NCBI GenBank assembly: GCA_030611505.1
Contig: JAUWPO010000003.1
Span: forward strand, 1 to 45,415
DNA from: Chloroflexota bacterium
GTDB lineage: Bacteria; Chloroflexota; Anaerolineae; Anaerolineales; UBA4823
Reading direction: 5' to 3'
DNA: 45,415 bases
The translations under genes were made by a program, and so were the position numbers. Under the pieces are notes generated by a model, which searched no databases, was not told where the DNA came from, and was given only the letters and a program-made list of their open reading frames with translations. Below are positions 18,165 through 26,614 of this stretch, one piece after another (the first letter of the stretch is position 1; each line of letters begins with the position of its first letter).

Positions 18165-18983
18165 TTAACTCGATACAATAACGAGTAACCCCATTACAGT
18201 ACAATAAACCGCAAAGATGTAGAGGGGATGACCAACCAAGAAACGTAACAGCCAATGGATTGCTAGATAACCGACAACTGCAGCCGAGATGAAACCGGGT
18301 ATAAATGTTGGCAGGAGCTGCAAAACATTGGGGCTGCGGATTAGATCATAAGTCGCAGATAAACCTGCTGCAAGCATAATTGGGATGGATATTAAGAATG
18401 AGAACCTTGCTGCTGTGGGACGTCCAAGATCGCGGGTCATTCCTCCGGCGATTGTTGCGCCTGAGCGTGAGACGCCTGGGAAAATCGCTATAACTTGCGA
18501 AAAACCGATCCAGAGTGCATCTTTCCAATCCAACTGTTCTAGGTTGCGATCACGTTTTCCCACTCTCTCTGCGATTATTAGTAGAGTGGCAGTTAGGAAC
18601 AATGCCGATGCTGTAAGCTTGGGATTCGCAAATGTGTTCTCGACAGTTTCTTTAAGTAATAAACCGATAATCCCGGCAGGGATTGTGGCGAGGATTAACT
18701 TCCATCCCAAACGAGCTTGTGGGGTTTTCATCGGGGATTTGTTTTTCAAGCCCAAAAGCATGGCTTTTGCTAAGGCAATCAGGTCGTTCCAGAAATATGC
18801 GATCACAGCTACTAAAGTTGCCACCTGTACGAGGACATCAAATTTAAATGCGTCCGTTGCTGGTATGTGCCAACCTAGCAAATACGGTACGATAACCAGG
18901 TGTCCTGAACTTGAAATTGGTAAAAACTCGGTCAAGCCTTGAATAACACCGAGAAGGATAGATTGTAAAACTGTCATACACAA
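18165..18983 (-). CDS. uppP: Undecaprenyl-diphosphatase (BacA/UppP family)
   Basis: 272 aa; GVIQGLTEFLPISSSGHLVI and PGVSRSGATIAGG. Confidence 0.96.
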   Translation of the reverse strand: MCMTVLQSILLGVIQGLTEFLPISSSGHLVIVPYLLGWHIPATDAFKFDVLVQVATLVAVIAYFWNDLIALAKAMLLGLKNKSPMKTPQARLGWKLILATIPAGIIGLLLKETVENTFANPKLTASALFLTATLLIIAERVGKRDRNLEQLDWKDALWIGFSQVIAIFPGVSRSGATIAGGMTRDLGRPTAARFSFLISIPIMLAAGLSATYDLIRSPNVLQLLPTFIPGFISAAVVGYLAIHWLLRFLVGHPLYIFAVYCTVMGLLVIVSS

Positions 18984-19004
18984 TCACGCATGAGCTTCCA
19001 GTAT

Positions 19005-20126
19005 TTATTTGCCACTGTGTTTGCCTAATATAAAGCTCTCTACAAAGTCGTTAAAACGAGCATCGAGGATTGATTGGCGCATTTCTTTTACGAATTCAAG
19101 CAGAGTATGTAGGTTGTGTATGGACAGGAGAGTTGCCGATAACATCTCTTTGGCGACGATCAAGTGGCGTAGATATGCCCGTGAAAAATGTTGGCATGTA
19201 TAGCAGGTACATGTGTTGTCTATTGGGCGTGAATCTTTCGCAAAAACTGCGTTTGTTAGATTTAGTTTATCTTTAGGCACCATTGCCGTGTTATGACGCG
19301 CAAGCCGCGTTGGCAATACACAGTCAAATATATCAACACCCCTAATTACGGCGTTCAATAAATCTTCTGGTGTGCCAACTCCCATCAAATAACGTGGTTT
19401 ATCTTCAGGTAAAACTGCGTTTACGATTTCTAACATTGATTTCATCTCATCTTTCGTCTCACCAACAGATAATCCGCCAATTGCGTGACCAGGGAAATCA
19501 AGGGAGGAGATAAATTTTGCGGATTTGCGGCGTAGATCAGAAAAGACCCCGCCTTGTACGATGCCGAACATAGCCTGATCGGAACGTTTTTTGGATTTCA
19601 GGCAGCGTTCTGCCCATTTATGGGTTCTCATTAACGCTCGTTGATTGTACTCATAGTCATAAGGTGGTGCGCATTCATCAAAGGTCATGATGATATCGGC
19701 ACCTAACTTTTCCTGGATCGCAATTGATTTTTCAGGTGTGAAGTGGTGAGTGGAACCATCAATATGACTTCTGAATATCACTCCTTCGTCCGATATACTC
19801 CGATTTGCGGCCTGTGAATAAACTTGATATCCGCCTGAATCGGTCAACAGTGGGTGATGCCAATTCATGAAGTCATGCAGCCCACCAAGTTCAGCAATCA
19901 ATTCTTCACCTGGTCTTAGATAAAGATGGTAGGTGTTAGCGAGAACTAAGCTTGCGCCCAATTCGTTTAATTGAGCAGGAGTGACTGCCTTTACACTTGC
20001 TTGAGTTCCTACAGGTGCAAAAACGGGTGTCAAGATATCACCATGAGGAGTGTGCAGGACTCCGGCTCGAGCATCTCCCTGTGAGGCTTGTATATTAAAA
20101 GAAAAAAGGGCTGTTGATGCATTCAT
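19005..20126 (-). CDS. tgt: Queuine tRNA-ribosyltransferase
   Basis: 373 aa; LANTYHLYLRPG, LLTDSGGYQVYS, GIVQGGVFSDLR, GGLSVGE, zinc motif CTCYTCQHFSRAYLRHL. Confidence 0.95.
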   Translation of the reverse strand: MNASTALFSFNIQASQGDARAGVLHTPHGDILTPVFAPVGTQASVKAVTPAQLNELGASLVLANTYHLYLRPGEELIAELGGLHDFMNWHHPLLTDSGGYQVYSQAANRSISDEGVIFRSHIDGSTHHFTPEKSIAIQEKLGADIIMTFDECAPPYDYEYNQRALMRTHKWAERCLKSKKRSDQAMFGIVQGGVFSDLRRKSAKFISSLDFPGHAIGGLSVGETKDEMKSMLEIVNAVLPEDKPRYLMGVGTPEDLLNAVIRGVDIFDCVLPTRLARHNTAMVPKDKLNLTNAVFAKDSRPIDNTCTCYTCQHFSRAYLRHLIVAKEMLSATLLSIHNLHTLLEFVKEMRQSILDARFNDFVESFILGKHSGK

Positions 20127-20265
20127 GGTTTTTAATATAGTAAAGGATTGCTGCTCACAGAACGAGGAATGATTATACCCTTATTAAACCAGCAGGCTAT
20201 AAACCAAACTTCTAGGGTTTAATGGTGTGTTCGAGGTATAATTCATCCGGTAATTTGCGTGATTG

Positions 20266-20293
20266 TGAGAATATTATTTCGATAATAATCTCA
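20266..20293. promoter_or_regulatory. Hairpin upstream of the class III aminotransferase gene
   Basis: TGAGAATATTAT-TTCG-ATAATAATCTCA: 12-nt arms with one mismatch and a TTCG loop. Confidence 0.5.
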
Positions 20294-20399
20294 ATACCTA
20301 TGTTGATTCACACCGAGAAATCATATTTATCCGAACTTCATTCATGTGATTGATGAAATATATAATAAAAAATTCTGATAAATCTAGGAGACTTAATCT

Positions 20400-21737
20400 A
20401 TGCAAACGTTCAATTTACCAGGACCGAAAGCCCGGTCACTCATAGAGCGTGACAATAAGGTTATCTCACCATCCTATCCACGCGGCTACCCATTTGTTAT
20501 GGAGCGAGGCCGAGGTGTAGAAGTATGGGATGTGGATGGGAATCGCTTTTTGGATTTCGCAGCCGGTATCGCTGTCGTCGCAACCGGACACAGCCATCCG
20601 AAAGTTGTTCAAGCGATCCAGGAGCAGGCTGAAAAGTTCATTCACATTTCTTCAGATTTTTACCACGAGAAGTGGGTTGAATTAGCGGAAGCCATCAATG
20701 GGATAGCACCCTTTTCAGAAGAAGCTGTATCTTTTATGACCAATTCGGGGACAGAAAGCGTCGAAGCTGCTATTAAACTGGCTCGTTCTCATACGGGTCG
20801 CACCCAATTTATAGGATTTCTTGGTGGATTTCATGGGCGAACAATGGGGTCGATTGCATTTACAGCCAGCAAAAAAGTTTACCGTCATGGCTTCTTTCCT
20901 TTTATGAGCGGTGTTGTACATGTTCCGTATCCTGATCCTTACCGGCAAGTACTGGAATCACCCCCGCGAGAAGATTATGGTGATACAGTTGTGCGTTATA
21001 TTGAGGAGCAGATACTTACCAAGGTTATTCCACCTGATGATCTGGCTGGAATTTTAATTGAACCAATCCAAGGAGAGGGTGGTTATATCATTCCATCGCC
21101 CGGCTTCTTCCCGGCTTTGCGCCGGTTATGTGATAAGTATGGGATACTATTGATCGCTGATGAAGTGCAATCGGGGATCGGACGCACTGGTAAATGGTGG
21201 GCGATTGAACATTTTGGGGTTGAACCCGATATTGTATGTACGGCGAAAGGAATCGCTTCCGGTATGCCTCTTGGGGTTATGTTCGCACGAAGGCAAATTA
21301 TGGATTGGCAAAAAGGGGCACATGGAAATACTTACGGAGGAAACCCTGTAGCATGCGCTGCGGCTTTAGCGACGATTTCCCTGGTGGAAAATGAGTATAT
21401 GCAGAACGCTTCGGCGGTTGGCCGGTATACAAAGGAACTGGCGGAGGAGATTCTATTAAATAAGTATTCTTCTATTGGCGAAATACGGGGGCAAGGGCTA
21501 ATGATCGGTATTGAGTTTGTCGAGGATCGTAATACTAAAAAACCAGCTGAGCAATTGCGCGACGCGATCATTGAGAATGCATTTCAACGGGGTTTAATCT
21601 TGCTGGGTTGTGGCAAGAGCACCATAAGATTAGCCCCACCGCTTTGTGTAACTCGAGAAGAAGTGGATGAGGCTCTTGAAATCCTCGATGAGGTTATCAT
21701 GATCAGTGAAGGAGAATTTCACACAATTGCTGCCTGA
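20400..21737 (+). CDS. Class III PLP-dependent aminotransferase (4-aminobutyrate/acetylornithine aminotransferase-like)
   Basis: 445 aa; MTNSGTESVEAAIKLAR, GFHGRTMGSIAFTASK, LIADEVQSGIGRTGKWWAIEHF, CTAKGIASGMPLG. Confidence 0.92.
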   Translation: MQTFNLPGPKARSLIERDNKVISPSYPRGYPFVMERGRGVEVWDVDGNRFLDFAAGIAVVATGHSHPKVVQAIQEQAEKFIHISSDFYHEKWVELAEAINGIAPFSEEAVSFMTNSGTESVEAAIKLARSHTGRTQFIGFLGGFHGRTMGSIAFTASKKVYRHGFFPFMSGVVHVPYPDPYRQVLESPPREDYGDTVVRYIEEQILTKVIPPDDLAGILIEPIQGEGGYIIPSPGFFPALRRLCDKYGILLIADEVQSGIGRTGKWWAIEHFGVEPDIVCTAKGIASGMPLGVMFARRQIMDWQKGAHGNTYGGNPVACAAALATISLVENEYMQNASAVGRYTKELAEEILLNKYSSIGEIRGQGLMIGIEFVEDRNTKKPAEQLRDAIIENAFQRGLILLGCGKSTIRLAPPLCVTREEVDEALEILDEVIMISEGEFHTIAA

Positions 21738-23289
21738 TTTCAGAGTCCGTCAACGGGATTATCTGCTTGAGATTCTACGTGCCATTACTCAGGAGCTGGA
21801 TTTAGATAAAGTATTGGCGCGTATTTTACACATTTCAATTGAGATGATGGCAGGTCAAGCGGGATTAATAGCCTTACGTGATGTTCAAAAAGGTTGGTCG
21901 GTAGCCGTATCCCAAGGTATTCCAGCGACGTTTATCCGGACATTGGATCCGCTGCTTGCACACGTTCCTCTGGAGAATGACCCGGCACGGAATGAGTTTT
22001 CAGACATTAACCGCTTGCTGCAGGGGTTAACACGTGCTGCTAGTTTAAGTCTGCTCACTGGGGTCGGGCTTCCGCTAATTGCCAGAAAGCAGGTGACTGG
22101 TGTCTTGTTCATCTTTCGTAATTACCAGGGTGTATTTTCGTCTAACGACAGGACGCTGCTGCAAAGTTTTGCTGACCAGGCAGCGATTGCCGTACAAAAT
22201 GCACAGCTATATACCCAGGTGCTCAACGAAGAAAGGCGGATGTCAGCTCTCCTGGATTCTGTGGCTGATGGAATTCTGATATTATCCGCTCATTATACAA
22301 TTGAACGCTGCAACAGGGCTATGGCAAGAATGTTGGGGGTTAGTATGGCTGATATTGTAGGGCGGAATCATGCAGATGTCGTTCTTTGGGTACATCGCGA
22401 AGATGGGGTGACGTTAGAACAAGCTAAAGAAGGTGGGTGGCCCTTGACCCCGAACGCAACTTTGTATGTGGAGGGAGATTTGGAACGTCCAGTCCGACCG
22501 CCTTTGCCTGTCGGAATTACATACGCGCCCCTTCTTTCAGTGGAAGGTAATTTGATTAATATTGTTGCTTCCGTACGCGATATCACCCATTTTCGGGAGG
22601 CAGAAGAACTAAAGAGTACTTTCATCTCTGTAATCAGCCATGAGCTGAAAACACCTGTAGCGCTTATCAAAGGCTATGTGGGAACGCTACGCAGAGAAGA
22701 CGTTAATTGGGATCGCAAGATTGTAGAGGACAGCCTGGAAGTAATCGAAGAAGAATCGGACCGCTTGACAGAGCTAATTGAGGACTTGTTGGATGCATCA
22801 CGGTTGCAGGCTGGCGCTTTATCCATCAACATGACTGAAGTATCATTGGATTTATTAGCAAAGCAGATAGCGACGCGTTTTCAGGTGCAATCAACAATAC
22901 ACAATATCGTAGTGGATTTCCCTGAAGGCTTTCCAGTAATTCTGGGGGATGAAGACCGCCTATCTCAGGTCTTTGCTAACTTGATTTCAAATGCTATTAA
23001 ATATTCACCAGAAGGTAGTGAAATCCAAATAAATGGTCAGGTGAAATCTGAACATTTAATTGTCTGTGTAAGCGATCGAGGTCTTGGTATCGCCGCAGAT
23101 GATTTGCCGCATATATTTGATCGTTTCTACCGGGCGAGTGAAGTATCACGTACGACAAAAGGAACCGGTCTTGGTTTATATCTTGCTCGGGCAGTGATTG
23201 AAGCGCATGGCGGACGTATTTGGGTTGATCCAAAACCGGGTGATGGTGCCAGGATATGTTTTTCAATCCCACGTGATCTTAAAGGATAA
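21706..23289 (+). CDS. Soluble GAF-PAS sensor histidine kinase
   Basis: 527 aa; GAF-like N-terminus, PAS-like region, HisKA H-box FISVISHELKTPVALIKGY, N/G boxes (NLISNAIKYSPEG, VSDRGLGIAADDLPHIFDRFYR, GTGLGLYLAR). Start GTG or a nearby TTG. Confidence 0.9.
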   Translation: MKENFTQLLPDFRVRQRDYLLEILRAITQELDLDKVLARILHISIEMMAGQAGLIALRDVQKGWSVAVSQGIPATFIRTLDPLLAHVPLENDPARNEFSDINRLLQGLTRAASLSLLTGVGLPLIARKQVTGVLFIFRNYQGVFSSNDRTLLQSFADQAAIAVQNAQLYTQVLNEERRMSALLDSVADGILILSAHYTIERCNRAMARMLGVSMADIVGRNHADVVLWVHREDGVTLEQAKEGGWPLTPNATLYVEGDLERPVRPPLPVGITYAPLLSVEGNLINIVASVRDITHFREAEELKSTFISVISHELKTPVALIKGYVGTLRREDVNWDRKIVEDSLEVIEEESDRLTELIEDLLDASRLQAGALSINMTEVSLDLLAKQIATRFQVQSTIHNIVVDFPEGFPVILGDEDRLSQVFANLISNAIKYSPEGSEIQINGQVKSEHLIVCVSDRGLGIAADDLPHIFDRFYRASEVSRTTKGTGLGLYLARAVIEAHGGRIWVDPKPGDGARICFSIPRDLKG

Positions 23290-23378
23290 ACGGATCAGAA
23301 TATGGCAAGAGATTTATGAAATGTAAAAATTTTTAAGATTGAGCCCGTTTAATACTATGTTAGAAGATGGAGAAATGA

Positions 23379-24725
23379 ATGCCAAAAACAAATATTAATT
23401 GTCCTAATTGTCACCGGTCTATTGTTGCAGATATTGACCGGTTGTTTGATTTGGGGACCGATCCAACGGCTAAACAACGTTTGCTCACAGGCGCATTTAA
23501 CGTTGTGCTGTGCTCGTACTGTGGTTATCAGGGTCAAATTGCTACACCGATTGTGTATCATAATCCAGAGAAAGAGCAATTACTTACATTCGTGCCTCCA
23601 GAGGCTGGGTTACCGCATGACGAACAAGAACGCGTTATCGGTTCTATGGTTATTCAAGTGACCAATAATCTGCCCCAAGATAAGCGTAAAGGTTATTTGC
23701 TGCGTCCACAGGCTACATTAACCTTGCAAGGTTTGGTAGAACGTGTACTCGAGGCTGATGGGATCACCAAAGAAATGATACAAGCCCAACAGGAGAAATT
23801 TCAATTAATTCAACGCTTATTAGAAACAACGGATGAAAAAGAGATTGGCGAAGTTGCAAAGAATGAAGATACGAAAATTGACGCCGAATTTTTTATACTT
23901 CTTCAGCGGCTAACAGGAGCATCCATTCAAAGTGGAGACCAGGAAACCGCAAGAAAATTAGAACAATTGCGAGAGAGTCTGCTGCCAGTGACAACTTTTG
24001 GGCGGGAAATCCAATCGCAAACACAAGAGATGGAAGCCGCGGTTGCAGACCTTCAGGCTGCGGGGGAAGAATTGGATCGAGAGACGATGCTAGACCTAAT
24101 CATCAAAGCCCCTAACGATACCCGGATTAGAGCGTTGGTGAGCCTGGCACGTCCAATTATTGATTATCCATTCTTCCAGATGCTTAGTGAACGTATTGAT
24201 CGCGCCCGCGGGGATGGACGCACCCGTTTGGTTGAACTCCGTTCTGATCTTTTAGATTTGACTGAGGAAATTGATCGTCAAGTGGCTGCGCACGTTCAGG
24301 AACAAAAGAGCCTAATTAATAAAATATTGCAGGAAACCGATGTTAAAAATGCCATGCAGAATTATTTACCGGCAGTAGATGAATACTTTATAAGAGAATT
24401 GGAACAGCGATTGGAGGATGCCCGTAAACAGGGAGATTTGGAGCAGATAGTAAAGCTGCAGGATATGATTGATATTGTTGAGGAAGCCAGTGCTCCCCCA
24501 CCAGAACTAGCGTTGATTGAGGAATTGCTTCAGGCATCGGATGATCAATCCCGTCGAGAAATACTTGATGTTCATCAAGAAGAAATCACACCAGAATTCG
24601 CCAATGCTTTATCAAATATTGTGGTTCAAGCCCAGTCCAGCGAAGATAATAAGCTGGCCGAACGCGCCTTGGCAGTTAATCGCCAGGTGCTGCGCTTTTC
24701 TATGAAGAAGAATATCATCAAATGA
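23379..24725 (+). CDS. CpXC-domain protein with a long helical C-terminal region
   Basis: 448 aa; CPNCHRSI ... FNVVLCSYCGYQGQIATPIVYHNPEKEQLLTFVP matches CpXC-type zinc domains. Confidence 0.78.
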   Translation: MPKTNINCPNCHRSIVADIDRLFDLGTDPTAKQRLLTGAFNVVLCSYCGYQGQIATPIVYHNPEKEQLLTFVPPEAGLPHDEQERVIGSMVIQVTNNLPQDKRKGYLLRPQATLTLQGLVERVLEADGITKEMIQAQQEKFQLIQRLLETTDEKEIGEVAKNEDTKIDAEFFILLQRLTGASIQSGDQETARKLEQLRESLLPVTTFGREIQSQTQEMEAAVADLQAAGEELDRETMLDLIIKAPNDTRIRALVSLARPIIDYPFFQMLSERIDRARGDGRTRLVELRSDLLDLTEEIDRQVAAHVQEQKSLINKILQETDVKNAMQNYLPAVDEYFIRELEQRLEDARKQGDLEQIVKLQDMIDIVEEASAPPPELALIEELLQASDDQSRREILDVHQEEITPEFANALSNIVVQAQSSEDNKLAERALAVNRQVLRFSMKKNIIK

Positions 24726-24731
24726 TTTAAA

Positions 24732-25475
24732 TTACTCAATTGGAGGGTTGTCTAAACGCAGACCATGACCGCGGACGGTGACGATATATGAATGATTCGC
24801 ATCGATATTGGCAAGCCTGTTTCGCAGTCTTCTAACCAAAGCATCTAGGGCTTGGATGGAAACCTCTAAGGCTTGATTCTCTCCCCATACCGCGGAAATT
24901 AATTCATAGCGCGAGATAACACGACCTTGGTTTTCGTAAAGCTGTTCTAATAGTCGAAATTGGGACACCGATAGGGGTGGAACAACTTCCTCTTCGCTGG
25001 CAAGCTGCCCATGTTTGACGAAATTGATCCAGACTCGTCTGGATTTCTTGTCCAGTCGTAAACGACTGGTGTTTTGAACTGGTTCTTGAGCCTGATATTG
25101 ATTGGAGATTTGTGGTTCTAAATCTTGTGAATTGAGAGGGAGTGTGGCATCAGAACTTAGAAATACAAATCTTTGTACCAAAGCAATTTGGATAACGTCA
25201 CCATCTTGGAGGGTTACAGCGTCATTGAGTCGTTTCCCATTACGGTGCGTTCCATTTTTGCTCTTTAAATCTTCTAAAAAGATTCCCTTGGGAGCAACCG
25301 AAATGCGTGCATGATGACGGGAAACCTGACGATCAGTGATGACTATATCGCAGCTTGTTTCACGCCCTATTAACAGATTTCTGCCCAATAACCACTGTTT
25401 ACCATTCAATGGTCCTGCCTGGGCAAGCAATAATGACGCTTCATCATTATAGTTATTCATCATCACGCCCTCCAT
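24732..25475 (-). CDS. FHA domain-winged helix (Trans_reg_C) transcriptional regulator
   Basis: 247 aa; FHA core (LLIGRETSCDIVITDRQVSRHHARI...LEDLKSKNGTHRNGKRL), C-terminal OmpR-type wHTH (LSVSQFRLLEQLYENQGRVISRYELISAVWG...VRRLRNRL). Confidence 0.9.
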   Translation of the reverse strand: MEGVMMNNYNDEASLLLAQAGPLNGKQWLLGRNLLIGRETSCDIVITDRQVSRHHARISVAPKGIFLEDLKSKNGTHRNGKRLNDAVTLQDGDVIQIALVQRFVFLSSDATLPLNSQDLEPQISNQYQAQEPVQNTSRLRLDKKSRRVWINFVKHGQLASEEEVVPPLSVSQFRLLEQLYENQGRVISRYELISAVWGENQALEVSIQALDALVRRLRNRLANIDANHSYIVTVRGHGLRLDNPPIE

Positions 25476-25592
25476 GGGTATAATAACATAAATATTTTCG
25501 TAAAAAGTCCATCCATAACCTTTGCATCATTTAAATTAATCAGGTATTATTAAGAATAAAAGGAAAATTTGACGTTAGTGGATCAATAAAAT

Positions 25593-26582
25593 GTGCCTAT
25601 GCCATTAAAATCAGGTGAAGTTCTGCGCGAACGATATAAAATTCGCCGTATTATCGGTCATGGGGGTATGGGTAGTATTTATCTGGCAGATGATCTCCGG
25701 CTTGAAGGTCGAATGTGTGCTTTAAAAGAAGTTGAGCATGATCACACTTTGCCTGAAGAGATGATCAAACAGGCACGCGATCAATTCATGCGCGAAGCTA
25801 CTGTTCTAGCCCGACTGGACCATCCCAATTTGCCAAAGGTGTCTGATTTCTTTTCTCATGGGGGGCGCGATTTCCTGGTGATGGATTTCGTGCCGGGGAA
25901 GGATCTGCGTACACTAATGAATGAAGCCCACCAGAAAGGAGATTTTCTGTCAGAACGAGAAGTATTGAGTTGGGCAAATCAGTTGGCGAATGCTTTGAAT
26001 TACTTGCACAACCAGAATCCTCCGATCCTGCATAGAGATATCAAACCCAGTAATTTAAAATTAACACCAACGGATACAGTGAAACTGGTTGATTTTGGAT
26101 TGGTAAAAATTTTGGCATCTGAAGAGGTCACGATAACAATCTTGCAGGGTCGCGGTACAGCTCTATATACACCTCTTGAGCAATATGGTGGAGATTCAGG
26201 TCACACAGATATTCGGAGTGATGTTTATGCGTTTGGAGCTACACTTTATCACCTGTTGACAAATCAAAAGCCAGTAGAAGCTCGTGAACTTTTCTTACAC
26301 CCCGATTCTTTGATCCCTCCCCGACAATTGAACCCTGATCTCAGCCTCCGTACTGAACGTGCTGTTTTATGGGCAATGAATTTGCATCCTGACGAACGAC
26401 CTCAAGATATCGAATCTTTTCGAAAAGCCCTATTGGGTGACTGGGATCCAATTATTCGACCGCGAGCATCTCTACCATCACCTACTTTGGCCGATTTAGT
26501 ATCATCACCGATAGAGCGGACACTAATATTGGTATCTCTAGGTTTGCTATTTCTGAGCCTAGCTGTAACGTTATTACGCTAA
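25593..26582 (+). CDS. Hanks-type Ser/Thr protein kinase with a C-terminal TM helix
   Basis: 329 aa; GHGGMGSIYLA, ALKEV, HRDIKPSNLKL, VDFGLVK, DIRSDVYAFGATLYHLLT, C-terminal TLILVSLGLLFLSLAVTLL. Confidence 0.92.
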   Translation: MPMPLKSGEVLRERYKIRRIIGHGGMGSIYLADDLRLEGRMCALKEVEHDHTLPEEMIKQARDQFMREATVLARLDHPNLPKVSDFFSHGGRDFLVMDFVPGKDLRTLMNEAHQKGDFLSEREVLSWANQLANALNYLHNQNPPILHRDIKPSNLKLTPTDTVKLVDFGLVKILASEEVTITILQGRGTALYTPLEQYGGDSGHTDIRSDVYAFGATLYHLLTNQKPVEARELFLHPDSLIPPRQLNPDLSLRTERAVLWAMNLHPDERPQDIESFRKALLGDWDPIIRPRASLPSPTLADLVSSPIERTLILVSLGLLFLSLAVTLLR

Positions 26583-26614
26583 AACGGAATCTTGCGATGA
26601 AATTCTCATACTCG

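Noticed and set aside
18385-18942. 185-aa plus-strand ORF
   Set aside because: Antisense to uppP, which has strong family motifs; composition looks like a shadow ORF
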